A stretch of DNA of 57,247 bases from Enterococcus lacertideformus. GTDB lineage: Bacteria; Bacillota; Bacilli; Lactobacillales; Enterococcaceae. Where the stretch lies: NCBI GenBank assembly GCA_015680865.1, contig JADAKE010000004.1, positions 1-57,247 of the forward strand, in the 5' to 3' direction. Made by a program: the position numbers and the translations under genes. This document shows, piece by piece, positions 9,389-19,184 of this stretch (position 1 is the stretch's first letter; each line of letters opens with the position of its first letter). The notes under the pieces were generated by a model. That model worked only from the letters and a program-made list of their open reading frames with translations, searched no databases and had not been told where the DNA came from.

Positions 9389-10841
9389 CTACCCTTTACT
9401 ATTTTGCTTGGCACGTATGACAGCATCACCAAAAAATTGCCAGTCATCAGCAGAAGGTGGTTTTTTACAGATAAGCTGTTGTAGCTTCAATCCTTGAAGC
9501 ATACAATCCGAAATATAGATATCAGTTTTCGAAGATAATCGATGTTCAATTTCGATATTCATATTAAGAAAGCCTTCAATTTGTCGCGTGATGAATTTTG
9601 TATAGAGTTCTCCTAAAGAAAAATCTACACATACATAAACTGGTTTTTCTACATCATCTAATGGGCAAATTTGTACTAATAAAAAGATATATTCATAAAA
9701 TAATTGGTTTAATATTGATTCATCTCCAAAAACAAGCTCATTTTTAAACTCCTTGATACTCTGATTCACTGCAAAGCTAAAAACTGGATAAGCTTCAAAA
9801 AAGTAAGAAAATTGGGTCTTTGAAGTAAATGCCGAAAGAACAAAGTCAAAAATCGCATGCTTTCGATTGATCCAAATAATTTTCTTCTTTAATTGATCAC
9901 ATAACAGTTCATCCTGTTTTGATGGAGGAATGTTCAAACAAGTAATCATTTTCTTTGCTAACGCTTCACTCATTAAATCTAATTTAGCCACTTTTTTTCT
10001 ACAATTTCTACAGGCATTTCACCTAATTCTTCCATATTTATAAAACCAAAAATATAACTGATTTCAGAATGCTGTCTTGTATGATCTTTGATATCTAGCA
10101 GTTCTGTTAAAACAGTAATCGCTTGTTCCAATTGTAAGTCTTTTCCTTCAGTGAACTTAAAAAATAATTCACTCTTGTCTAAATGACTTTTAAACCTTAT
10201 TCTGCACAATACAATACCGATTAATAATTCTAATTTTACTTGTCTTGTTTTATGCATCTTAAGATTGAACGTATAGACTAAGTAATCGTAAACTCGCTTC
10301 ACTTGTTGGTTTGTTTCAAAATGGAATGGTCCTTCAATCCCGTTATAGACTTCGAATAAAACCGAAAATAATAAATTTCTTATAGTTATTTCCTTTCCGA
10401 TTATTCTACCTTTAGATAACTTAAGTCCAAATTCTGCTAAAAAATGACGCAATGTTCTCTGGCGAATATATACACTAGCTAAAGAAAAAAATATTTTTTG
10501 CTAAATTCCTTGGCGGTAATCGCTTCTTCTAATGTGTCAATCAACAATAAAAAAGTCGGAGCTCTTTTAAAATAATTCAACTTCAGTAATTTCACTATCT
10601 TCAAATAAATTCCGCTTGTAGATAAAATCCCTCCTTCTTCTTTAATACAGGGAATTGGCTTAAACTGACAAAATTCATGATTTAATTCACTTATCGCATT
10701 TTCAAGCCTAAACGATGTAACACCGACGAATTCACACAATTCGCTTATAGTCATGTTCTTTTCACTATACATCTCCAAATATCTTACTATGACCAATTTG
10801 ATACGATCGTTTGCCTCTAGAAGAGCTTCTAATTCCATCAT
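9389..10841 (-). pseudogene. AtxA/Mga-type virulence regulator, two frameshifts
   Basis: About 485 residues when rejoined, the normal length for the AtxA/Mga/EbpR group. The N-terminus has helix-turn-helix segments (ISELCEFVGVTSFRLENAI), followed by PRD-like helical domains and a C-terminal region with VCVDFSLGELYTKFI and DIYISD strands like the EIIB-like domain of these proteins. Both breaks sit in seven-base homopolymers one base short (10485-10491 and 9992-9998). The start at 10841 follows GAGGAGAAATA. It lies directly upstream of the small exported gene and the Cna-B adhesin on the same strand, as ebpR does for ebp pili, so control of that adhesin is the likely role (inference). An AT hairpin at 10948-10973 lies upstream. 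Confidence 0.7.
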
Positions 10842-11200
10842 TATTTCTCCTCGTCTTTATCTTTCCTCATCGACAGTTATATCATCTAAAGTTTACTTAA
10901 AAAAAACTCCTTGTAGACCGTTATATCTGCCGTTTTTTCTATAGATTTTCTATTTTTTTCTCAAAAAATAGAAAAAGTAAAATTATGTCTACTTTAGTAC
11001 TAGAATCGTAAATTCCATTTAGTTACCTTTTGTATAATGAAAAATTTGCATATTTGATAACATGGAATAGTCTATCCTGATTTATAGTTCTTCTATTTCC
11101 TCAAAACTATTACTTATTAAAGAAATTTCCAGTAATAGTCTGATTATCTCTCACAGATAAATCATGATTACATAGCTATCTCTAGAAGATTTCCTATCCT

Positions 11201-11379
11201 AAAAAGAGAGTGGTACAAAAGTAAAGAACATTTTTGTTTCACGATATAAATGCCTATAAAAAGCGATTAGCAGAAGCTCTTTCTTCGGAAATAAGCTGAA
11301 ATTTACAAAAATTTTAAAAGCAATTTTGTAAATTTCAGCTTATTCTCAGAGTCAGACACTTCTGTCCTAGCCTCTTTTT
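11201..11379. repeat. EFAR/MITE-like 179-bp repeat element
   Basis: The ends are imperfect inverted repeats: AAAAAGAGAGTGGTACAAAAG at the left against AAAAAGAGGCTAGGACAGAAG read inward from the right. Inside is a perfect 21-bp inverted repeat (11290-11310 and 11324-11344) with a 13-base loop. There is no open frame. Size and foldability match EFAR-type elements that I recall from E. faecalis; family membership needs a search. It lies in gene-free DNA (10842-11621), where the only other thing I see is an 8-bp hairpin at 11400-11421. Confidence 0.6.
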
Positions 11380-11621
11380 ACTTATACTATTTAAGGGGAG
11401 CAGCTCAGTGGGATGAGCTGCAAAGACAATTAAGTTTGTTTGTATATAGAATGTTTATTTTCATTTCCCACTTACAATAGGATAACTAAAAAACTTCGTT
11501 TCATAAAATCGAAACTCCAAATTTAAAATAACAATTTTTGATTTAATTTTTCTAAAAAATATTGATGTATATAAAAAAAGAAGTCTGGGTGTCAACAAAC
11601 TACCTTGTTGTTCAGCTTAAT

Positions 11622-12204
11622 GTAGATTCTATTTTTAAAACGATAAAAGATTTAAATGATGACATGGACTATTCCCATCAACAAAAATTCCGATTAGAAT
11701 TTTCAAAAAGAAGGGGCATCTGTTTTTTGTTTATTTAGGCAAAAATGTACAGGAGCTTTTGACAACGATCGTCAAAAAACAACCTATTATCAGGCCGATG
11801 GAGCACATCAACATTGAATCAGTTTACAATGTCAATCATGATGCCACAGAAAATCACACAAGCGTCGCCCCTGTATAAAGACATTTAAATAAGATCAAAC
11901 AATACTTTAACAGTTATGACACAACTCTTACTAGGGACACATCGGAGCAGGGAACGAAACACAAAATCCGTGTATTATTGGGCAAGTCTATGACATAGTA
12001 TCTTGCCCTTTTCCAACAATCAGTGAATATGAGATAGAAAAACTCGTGATAGATTTACTAGCAGAAACTACTGTCGATTCAATGCGTATCTCAATAACTT
12101 ACCAAAGACAATTGATGTATTATTTTGCTGAATTAATCCTTGGAACAAGGAAAAAAAGATTTGGCACCTATTTAAGGGAAAATGTGGATGTTAAAGTAAG
12201 ATGA
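11622..12204 (+). pseudogene. Second AtxA/Mga-type regulator, decayed remnant on plus strand
   Basis: Pieces in shifting frames match the regulator at 13.3-14.5 kb. VDSIFKTIKDLNDDM aligns with its second helix-turn-helix region. RHLNKIKQYFNSYDTTLTRDT aligns with RRYLIRIRKFFSRYNIQVKRET. The open end, CPFPTISEYEIEKLVIDLL to LMYYFAELILGTRKKRF, aligns with WPFTTINEQSIMKLVEELI to LAYYFAVTILRTRKGNF. Several stops and shifts separate the pieces and the C-terminal third is missing. This is old decay, not read error. Confidence 0.6.
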
Positions 12205-12298
12205 AGCTGTTGAATTCCTTCTTCTGGAAGAAATATTTTTATTTTCAATCGATTTATGGATTCATTTGCTAATAGACCTCTTCAACTGATGAACAAAA

Positions 12299-12334
12299 CA
12301 GTGGACAAACAAGTTACAACTTGTTTGCCCACTG
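12299..12334 (-). terminator. Strong 16-bp stem-loop ending the minus-strand unit
   Basis: CAGTGGACAAACAAGT (12299-12314) pairs with 12319-12334 with one mismatch and a four-base loop. A T-rich tail (TTTTGTT) follows on the minus strand. It is the first terminator after the small gene at 12486 and may also close the plus-strand remnant. Confidence 0.7.
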
Positions 12335-12485
12335 CTTCTTCTTAGTTTAAACATACTATAAAAAATAGGGTATCATCAAATAATTACAAAAACTTCTGGA
12401 CCATTTTTTCTGATTCATCCTAAAGACCTATAACCGAGCGCAATAAACTTAAAAAGTGTCTTATTCATTTACACCTCTCTCGTAG

Positions 12486-12683
12486 TTAAATAACATCTTT
12501 CAAATAACCTTGCCATGCGATAATTGCTTCTTCCGCATGCTGCTTAGCTAATCGTGAATTGGAACGTTTATACGTATCAACTACAAACTCGAGTGCCATT
12601 TCTACTTCTAAGATACATTCATCCACTTCTAATTCTTGTTCTCTAGAAGTTACACACCTGTTACCCTTTTCTTTATTTGACAT
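12486..12683 (-). CDS. Small helical protein of unknown function, 65 aa
   Basis: A 65-residue charged protein, probably two or three helices, with acidic (QELEVDECILEVEMALEF) and basic (YKRSNSRLAKQHAEEAI) halves and no membrane segment. The ATG at 12683 is preceded by a textbook AGGAGG five bases upstream, which supports it as a real gene. Just upstream lies a near-palindrome, TACCATTGCATGGTA (about 12696-12710), that could be an operator. It follows the acetyltransferase on the same strand with a gap of about 95 bases and precedes a strong terminator. I do not recognise the family. Confidence 0.55.
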   Translation of the reverse strand: MSNKEKGNRCVTSREQELEVDECILEVEMALEFVVDTYKRSNSRLAKQHAEEAIIAWQGYLKDVI

Positions 12684-12777
12684 TTGATCCTCCTAATACC
12701 ATGCAATGGTAATGTGCCCTTTGTTTAAAATTGCTCATTTTATAAACTCATTTTACACGATGATGAAAAGGTGTCAA

Positions 12778-13269
12778 TTAATTTATTGCTGCCTCTTTTT
12801 TCGCGATATTCATTGCGGGACAGCCAACTAATACTGAATTTTTAGGAAAACTTTTAGTAACTACTGCATTGGCACCAACTATTGATCCATCACCAATATA
12901 AATCTCCCCCAAGATTTTTGCACCTGCACCAATAGACACGTTATTGCCGATAATAGGTAGGCCACTTTCTGCTGTTGACTTACCGATAGTTACTTGATGT
13001 CTAAGTTCTACGTTGTTCCCGATCTTACTTTTTGAATGAATGATAATCCCAAATGGATGCCAAATTTTTATTCCATTCCCCATCTTTAGGCTGTAAGGGA
13101 GCATCGAATTAAGGAGCCCACGAATGATTAATGTATCTAGCAACAAGTACGGAAACAACAAGATCCTACGTATAAGAACATTCGGTATTTTCCTGACCAT
13201 ATGTCCATAAGAGTAAATTGAAATCATTACTTTAGACCAAAATTCAGGCTGCGCTTTTATGTCATTCAT
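12778..13269 (-). CDS. Serine-acetyltransferase-like hexapeptide O-acetyltransferase
   Basis: The 163-residue protein has a hydrophobic helical N-terminus and then left-handed beta-helix hexapeptide repeats (IGNNVELRHQVTIGKS, IGNNVSIGAGAKILGE, IYIGDGSIVGANAVVTKS), ending VGCPAMNIAKK. This is the CysE/WcaF-like fold used to acetylate serine or sugars. Beside a polysaccharide locus an O-acetyl group on the polymer is the better guess. The ATG at 13269 follows GAGGTG by seven bases; the upstream GTG at 13284 is part of that region and less likely. It overlaps the end of the Mga-type gene by eight bases, which suggests translational coupling. Confidence 0.8.
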   Translation of the reverse strand: MNDIKAQPEFWSKVMISIYSYGHMVRKIPNVLIRRILLFPYLLLDTLIIRGLLNSMLPYSLKMGNGIKIWHPFGIIIHSKSKIGNNVELRHQVTIGKSTAESGLPIIGNNVSIGAGAKILGEIYIGDGSIVGANAVVTKSFPKNSVLVGCPAMNIAKKEAAIN

Positions 13270-14542
13270 ATATAAGCACCTCACTCGATGGCATATTGTC
13301 TTTTTTTATTAATCCAATAATTTTTTTTCTTATGTTTTCAAAATCATTGATTCCGATATTCCGACTAATCGTAATCATTTCTGCCTGCGGAAAAGCTTTT
13401 TTTATATCAGAGAAAGGAACAGTTGTTAGTACAATATCGATTTTTTCTCTAAGTCTAGGATATTCCCTATCAATGACAGAATTATAAAAGTAACCTCCTA
13501 AATCTGTTGAAAAACCTTTGAATTGATAAGCAAATTCATGACACGCATAAGCCGACCCATAAAATTCCTGATAATCTTTTTGAGGGATTTAAAAAAACTC
13601 TTTCTGAAATTCCTTTACCATCAATTCCACTGCTTGAAACACAGGTGTCTGTTTTTGTTTTTCCAACTCATAATAGGATTGGATCCTTTCTTTCCTTTTA
13701 TAAAAATAAGGATTCGTTTTCCAAACCTCATAGTGAAAAGGAATTTCACCATACAAAGTATTGATATCACCTTTGAAATTCATGAGCGATTTTTCAAAGG
13801 TGCGGTAATGATCATCTTCCAATAAATGAGCATAATTTTGAAAGTCAATTTCTACAAAATTCCCTTTTCTAGTGCGTAAGATTGTCACAGCAAAATAATA
13901 AGCTAGCCTTCTTTTGGTAGTCAAAGATACATTCATATAATCAGTTTTTGAAATCAGTTCTTCAACTAATTTCATGATTGATTGCTCATTGATCGTAGTA
14001 AATGGCCATTTGACCCCAGTATAAAGCCGCCAATAAGTCAGAAGCATAAGCATACTTATCTTACTTTCATCCCCCTCTAATTCAGCTGTTTCTCTTTTCA
14101 CTTGAATATTGTATCTTGAAAAAAATTTACGAATACGGATCAAGTATCTCCTAACTGTGGCCTCACTGATGTAATAATCTTGTGCATATTTTTTTACCGT
14201 ACCAAACTCACCGGAAAAAATAGCTTTAATCATTTTGATGATCTGTGTTTTAGAAAAAATATAACTGATAAATGGCGTAACAGATGAATCTAAATTTCTT
14301 TGTAGAAAAAAACCTTTTCCTTTTGATACTACCAACGCTAAATTGTCGTCCCCCATCTCTAACAAATCTTCTTCTAAACGATTAACAATTCTTAAGGTCG
14401 TGTTGTATTTTACTCCTAATACCTGATTGATTTCTTCAGTTGTAAACCAACGATTTTCACTTTGTAAAAGCAAAGCTAACTCTCTCTCAAGTAAAATTGA
14501 TGAATCAAACATATCAAAATATTCTGGTCTAAAAGTACTCAT
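13262..14542 (-). pseudogene. AtxA/Mga-type regulator with one in-frame stop
   Basis: About 427 residues: an N-terminal winged-helix pair (WFTTEEINQVLGVKYNTTLRIV; YISEATVRRYLIRIRKFF), PRD-like helices, and a C-terminal EIIB-like domain (KIDIVLTTVPFSDIKKAFPQAEMITISRN). A single in-frame TAA at 13589-13591 (EFF-stop-IPQKDYQEF) separates the last 109 residues; the frame is otherwise unbroken. A shortened protein without the EIIB-like domain could still bind DNA. The ATG at 14542 has GGGGAGAG close upstream; the 20-codon extension to 14602 has no ribosome site. The gene overlaps the acetyltransferase and follows the UDP-glucose dehydrogenase, so it probably controls polysaccharide or surface genes. 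Confidence 0.75.
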
Positions 14543-14617
14543 TTGTCTCTCCCCTATTGTAATACCTAAAGAATTACTAGACACTACCTTTTTACTTTTC
14601 ATAAATGAACTTTACAT

Positions 14618-15790
14618 TCAATCTCTTTGAAATATATCGCGTGTATAAATTTCTTTTTTACTATTTTTTAGTTCTGCTTCGTAACGATTCGCAATAATTA
14701 CATCAGATTTTTCTTCTAATTCACTGATATTTTTTACTACCTGATGCCCTTTATAATTTTCAGCTGACAAAGAAGGTTCATAAATCACTATTTCTTTGCC
14801 TAATTCCACTAGTCTATCAATAACAGCAAGTGTAGAAGAATATCTAAAGTTATCCGAATGATGCTTCATTGCTAATTTATAAACGCCGATTGTTTGCGCA
14901 CCACTTTCTGCTATTTTTTGTGCAATATGAGTGATTCTAATCGTATTCGAAGTGACAATTGCATGGACTAAACTATGAGGAATGCCAGAAAAATCAGCTG
15001 CTAATTGCTTGGTATCCTTTGGTAGACAATAACCGCCATAACCAAAAGATGGATTATTATAATAGTCTCCTATTCTTGGATCGAATGACATTCCTTTGAT
15101 TATTTTTGAACTTCTTAAATGACTTTCTTCTGCAAAGGTATCCAACTCATTGAAGTAAGCAATCCGCAGGGCTAAGTAAGAATTGGAAAACAGCTTAATT
15201 GCTTCTGCTTCTTTGGCTGTGGTCAAAAGAATATTCGTATTTTTATTTATTGCACATGCTAAAAATAATTGTGCGACCAATTCTCCAAATTTCCCTTCAT
15301 CTCCGACGATAATCCTTGATGGACGTAAGTTATCATACAAAGCTTTTCCTTCTCGTAAAAATTCAGGCGAAAAAGCAAGCACAACTTCTGGATACCTTGC
15401 TTTCATCTCATCCACAAATCCTACTGGAATCGTTGACTTGATCACTATTTTTATAGCAGGATTTATTTGTATCGCTTGGTCAATCACTTGCTCAACAGAA
15501 CTGGTATCGAAGTAATTGGTATACTCATCATAATTTGTAGGTGTTGCAATCACCATGATCTCACTTTCTAAAACAGCAGCAGCGAATCGATTTGTAAATA
15601 CGATATTTAGCTCTTTTTTTTGTAAAAACAAATGAATATCTTCTTCATCCAAGGGGCTTTTTCTTTTTTTCAACTGTTTTAATTTTTCCTCATCAATATC
15701 ATAGGCTACTACCTGATTTTCTTGACTCAATAATAGTGCATTCGCTAATCCTACATAACCCAGACCAGCGACTAAGATTTTTTTCTTCAT
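14618..15790 (-). CDS. ugd: UDP-glucose 6-dehydrogenase
   Basis: An intact 390-residue cytoplasmic enzyme that oxidises UDP-glucose to UDP-glucuronate with NAD+. It has the Rossmann start VAGLGYVGLANALLL, the hinge SPEFLREGKALYD, the dimer helix KLFSNSYLALRIAYFNELD and the catalytic cysteine in GYGGYCLPKDTKQL. The SPEFLREG form fits UDP-glucose dehydrogenase and differs from the second dehydrogenase at 20.3 kb. The ATG at 15790 follows GAAAGGATA. It lies downstream of the membrane glycosyltransferase in the same unit and implies glucuronic acid, or a sugar derived from it, in the polymer. Confidence 0.93.
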   Translation of the reverse strand: MKKKILVAGLGYVGLANALLLSQENQVVAYDIDEEKLKQLKKRKSPLDEEDIHLFLQKKELNIVFTNRFAAAVLESEIMVIATPTNYDEYTNYFDTSSVEQVIDQAIQINPAIKIVIKSTIPVGFVDEMKARYPEVVLAFSPEFLREGKALYDNLRPSRIIVGDEGKFGELVAQLFLACAINKNTNILLTTAKEAEAIKLFSNSYLALRIAYFNELDTFAEESHLRSSKIIKGMSFDPRIGDYYNNPSFGYGGYCLPKDTKQLAADFSGIPHSLVHAIVTSNTIRITHIAQKIAESGAQTIGVYKLAMKHHSDNFRYSSTLAVIDRLVELGKEIVIYEPSLSAENYKGHQVVKNISELEEKSDVIIANRYEAELKNSKKEIYTRDIFQRD

Positions 15791-15805
15791 AAAAATATAT
15801 CCTTT

Positions 15806-16974
15806 CTACCTCGTTGTCTCTGCTTTATCCCAATAAGGTTTGTTTTTCCCAGTTAAGCTATTGTAAACACCAACTAGTTGTGCATAAATGGTCAATAAAT
15901 AATATGCGCTTATACTCAAATATTTATTCTTAGAATTTTTGAGCAAGACGATGTTACCTATTAAATAAAAGAGTAATTGACCAAAAAATGTGACTTGATA
16001 GAATATTCCCGTGGGCAAAAGTAAAAAATTAGATGCAAGTAAGAGCAGATGATTGAGCCATAATGTATATCGACAAGTTCGATGGCCGAAGTAAAAGAAT
16101 GTATACCACTTATATTTTAGTATGTTCAAAATCCGAAAATCTGGCATAATTGCAGGTAAAATTAGGCGATTCATTCTTACCTTACGCTTGAATTCATCTT
16201 CTTTAGTTTCACCGGCCTTTTCATAAACAAACGCATCATCAATCGCTAGCGCACGCTTATTTTGTAAGGCAAAGTACCTCGGCAATGCGCTATCATGACT
16301 TTCAATCACAGGAACCTCAATATAATCCGCACGCCAACAAGCATACAATGCACCATTTCCTGCTGTAATCGTTTGAAGCTGACTTTCAATGGACCGAATT
16401 CTTACATCCATATCCCAATAAGTACTCTCAGATTGACTTATTTGTTGTTGCGTGTTCTTATATATCAGTCTTCCAGTCACATAACAAACATCCGTTTGTG
16501 CCAAACCATCCACTAATTTCTCTATGGCCAAAGGGTCAATCATGGCGTTTGTATCTGTAAAAACAATGATTTCATTTTTTGCTATACGAACTGCTTCATT
16601 TTGCGCATTTGTTTTTCCATCTCGTTGCTGTGTAGGATAGAGGTGAATATCCCTTTTGGGATTTTCTTGTATGAACTGTTCAACGATTTGATTTGTTCGA
16701 TCTGTTGAATGATCCGAAGCAACAATGATTTCTATCTTTTCATTTGGATAATCTAAGGCACATACATTTTTCAATTTATCAAGAATCACTTGTTCTTCGT
16801 TATGCGCAACAATTAAAATAGTCACTGTTGGTTTGTCTTCACTTGATCGCTTCGTGGCTTCTGATTTCATCGGCTTTATTCCTTTAGCAATGAATAATAA
16901 GCTGACTGGATAACCAACCATTGCCCAAAAAATTAAAAACGCGCTAAAAAAAATATTAGTTTACTTACAATCAT
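15806..16974 (-). CDS. Family-2 membrane glycosyltransferase (one homopolymer shift near the start)
   Basis: The core is a GT-A glycosyltransferase: TVTILIVAHNEEQVI, the nucleotide motif ASDHSTDRTN, a DxD-like TDTNAMID and the acceptor-region DDAFVYEKAGE, ending in three to four membrane helices. It resembles cellulose/hyaluronan-synthase-like enzymes that build polymer at the inner membrane face. The true start is probably ATG 16974, overlapping the CpsB stop (ATGA) with GAGG upstream. That frame is lost at an eight-A run (16946-16953) that needs one more base to join the M-I-V-S-K-L-I-F-F hydrophobic start to the open frame. A read error is likely; otherwise translation could begin at the internal ATG 16921. 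Confidence 0.8.
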
Positions 16975-17732
16975 TTTGATCCTCTTTCTAAAAATACCGT
17001 GGCAATCTCTGCTGATTTGGTTTGTAGCTGATACACCACATCTTTCCCCATTTTTTTATCAATTAATTCATATGCCTCCTTTAATTCAAAGGGACGCTTT
17101 GTTACATCATGTGCATCTGATGCAATGTAATCGACAAGACCTGCTTTCAACATCTTCCATGATATTTTTTTTACTTTTCTTCCGTAGTTCCCCAGTAAGC
17201 TCCCTGCTGTTAACTGAATTTCCACATCCTCGAATTCAAGATAGTCGTATACAATTTTCCAATTTTTTTGTATTTCCGCATTCAGTTCGGGATGGGCCCA
17301 AATACAGCTCAGTCCTTTTTGATTGGTTTGTAAAATAAATTCTTCAAAATAATACGGAATCTCATACGATGGAAGTTCTACTAATAATTTATTACCATCG
17401 TTTTCAATCTGAATTGGAAACAGGTCATTCACTTTATACTTATGATAAAAATCGATCGTCAAAAATATTTCATGCGACAAGATAAGTGTGATTTCTAGCT
17501 GCTTTTCTTTTATTTTTTGTTGAAGGAGCTTATACGTTTGTTGCATTTTTTCTAAATTATTATCAAATTGATAGTGATTCAAATGTGGTGTAGCAACAAT
17601 AAAACCAATTCCTTGTTTTTGAGCTTGTTCAATCAACTGGAAACTTTCCTCAATCGTTTTTGGACCGTCATCTAAACCATAAAGAACATGACTATGCATA
17701 TCAACGATGAACGGTAATTTGTCACGCTTCAA
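16971..17732 (-). CDS. CpsB/Wzb-type PHP-domain protein-tyrosine phosphatase
   Basis: An intact 253-residue metal-dependent phosphatase of the PHP superfamily that dephosphorylates the tyrosine-rich tail of the CapB/CpsD kinase and so tunes chain length. Metal-site motifs are VDMHSHVLYGLDDGPKT, ATPHLNHY, AHPELNAE and IASDAHDVTKRPF. The start is TTG 17732, with AAGGAG six bases upstream, overlapping the stop of the small HTH gene. Its kinase and Wzz partners are in another transcription unit 12 kb upstream (29.9-31.4 kb), which is unusual because these genes are normally side by side. Confidence 0.9.
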   Translation of the reverse strand: MKRDKLPFIVDMHSHVLYGLDDGPKTIEESFQLIEQAQKQGIGFIVATPHLNHYQFDNNLEKMQQTYKLLQQKIKEKQLEITLILSHEIFLTIDFYHKYKVNDLFPIQIENDGNKLLVELPSYEIPYYFEEFILQTNQKGLSCIWAHPELNAEIQKNWKIVYDYLEFEDVEIQLTAGSLLGNYGRKVKKISWKMLKAGLVDYIASDAHDVTKRPFELKEAYELIDKKMGKDVVYQLQTKSAEIATVFLERGSK

Positions 17733-17935
17733 TTGTTTCTCCTTTCTTTTAACTTTTTAATTTCCTTCTTAAAATATAAAATTACCCCTTCTTTATCAAT
17801 TTTAGTAAGCTTTTCTTCTTTCACTAATTTATAAAATGTCTGTTGTGAAACATTCAAGTATTCAATCGATTCTTTTGTAGATAAAAAGTGGGTGTTTAGA
17901 AATTGAATTTGTCTTTTTTTCATTTTTTGTTCCAT
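17729..17935 (-). CDS. Small helix-turn-helix (Xis/MerR-like) protein
   Basis: A 68-residue basic protein with one excisionase-like winged helix-turn-helix: LSTKESIEYLNVSQQTFYKLVKEE followed by ILYFKKEIKKLKER. The same layout (helix, NxSxQxx recognition helix, K-rich wing, then V/I-x-LYxKxEI) recurs in the protein at 34.5 kb, so the two are likely paralogs. The ATG at 17935 has GGAG seven bases upstream. Its stop overlaps the cpsB start by four bases, so it is co-translated with the phosphatase. Excisionase-like folds usually bind DNA, but no integrase is nearby, so a local transcription role inside the polysaccharide operon is more likely. Confidence 0.7.
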   Translation of the reverse strand: MEQKMKKRQIQFLNTHFLSTKESIEYLNVSQQTFYKLVKEEKLTKIDKEGVILYFKKEIKKLKERRNN

Positions 17936-17949
17936 ACAAATTCTCCGTC

Positions 17950-19173
17950 CTATTCTTTGTCAAGAATATCTCTGACTAATTGATCATTAAGACTATCAAT
18001 ATTGAAATTTAAAAGGATAGATTTTCTTGCTTCCTTGGAGACTTTTATTCTTTCATCTAGCGATAATTGACTCACTTCTTCGATTTTATCCGCTAATCCA
18101 TGCGAATCATTTTCTTCGACTAACCAACCATTAATGCCATCTTGGATCAACTCTGGAATCCCACTATGAAAAGTTGAAATCACCAATTTTCCTGTAGCTA
18201 AAGATTCCATCAATGAGACAGGTATTCCCTCTTTATCACCTGTAGAAGCAACTTTACTTGGCAATAAAATAATATCTGCTTCTCGTACAGCTTCTTTGAC
18301 TACGTCTTGTGTTTGCCATCCTTTCAATTGGATTTCTTCCGTTAAATTGAAAATCTGCAATCAACTGTTGTAACTCCTCTTTTTGTTCGCCATCTCCGAT
18401 AATTTGAAGTCTTACTTTCTTATTTTTTTGTTTCAAAATAGCAACTGCTTCGATGGCATTATCTATGCCTTTTTTTTCCGTTAAACGACCGACAATCAAT
18501 AACTGAATTATTCCTGCTATTTCAATTGGTTGAGTATAATAAAAATCACTGATATCGATTCCCATATGATGTACCGTTGTTTGTCCAACTAATAATTGCA
18601 TTTCTTTAAGACATTCAGCTAATAATTGACTGATGGGTAATCCCATGGTCGTCGTTTTTTGTTGGAGTGGTTGATAAATCTTACGGCCAAATCTTTGAAC
18701 AAATCCCGTAAGATCGTTCCCGTGAAAAAAACCTACTAGTTTTGGGAAGGTCTGGTAACTATTCTTTATTATTTCTAAAAGTAACAAATTATATCCATAG
18801 TGTCCGATAATGACATCAAAACCTCTCTTTTCCTCAAAATAAGGTGCGACATACAATGGTCGCAAACTATAGATTAACTGTCCATTTTTTTGCTATTAAG
18901 TAAATGAAATGCCCGTCTAGGATTTTTAGCCAGTACTTTCATAAAATGACCTAACCCTTTAATCCCCCGAATAAAGGGTTGCTTTGGTATTTCAATATAA
19001 GTTACTTTATCCATCAATTGATACTTTTCAACATCTGGATGATAGGCTGTATTTACTTTTTTGGTAGCTAAAATTTGAACCTCATGTCCTCTATCAATCA
19101 TTCCTGTAATTTGATTTAAAATAAATGTTTCTGACAAAGCTGGGAAAGAGGATACAAAAAATAAGATTTTCAT
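17950..19173 (-). pseudogene. Family-4 (GT-B) glycosyltransferase, two frameshifts
   Basis: Rejoined length is about 405 residues, right for family GT4. The N-terminal acceptor domain begins MKILFFVSSFPALSETFILNQI. The donor domain has LLIVGRLTEKKGID, LQIIGDGEQKEEL and the nucleotide-binding EGIPVSLMESLATG with both glutamates. It would transfer a sugar to a lipid-linked repeat unit in the cytoplasm. One break is a seven-A run one base short (18885-18891), the other lies near 18345-18360 (IADFQFN against IFNLTEE). The ATG at 19173 follows TAGGAG. It sits between the aminotransferase and the small HTH gene in a tightly packed unit. Confidence 0.85.
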
Positions 19174-19184
19174 TTTTTCTCCTA

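Noticed and set aside
17729..17935. Excisionase of an integrative element
   Set aside because: The fold fits, but there is no integrase, attachment repeat or other mobility gene nearby, and the gene is built into the cpsB operon.
17950..19173. Three separate small glycosyltransferase genes
   Set aside because: The pieces join in order into one normal GT4 enzyme, and one junction is a homopolymer one base short.
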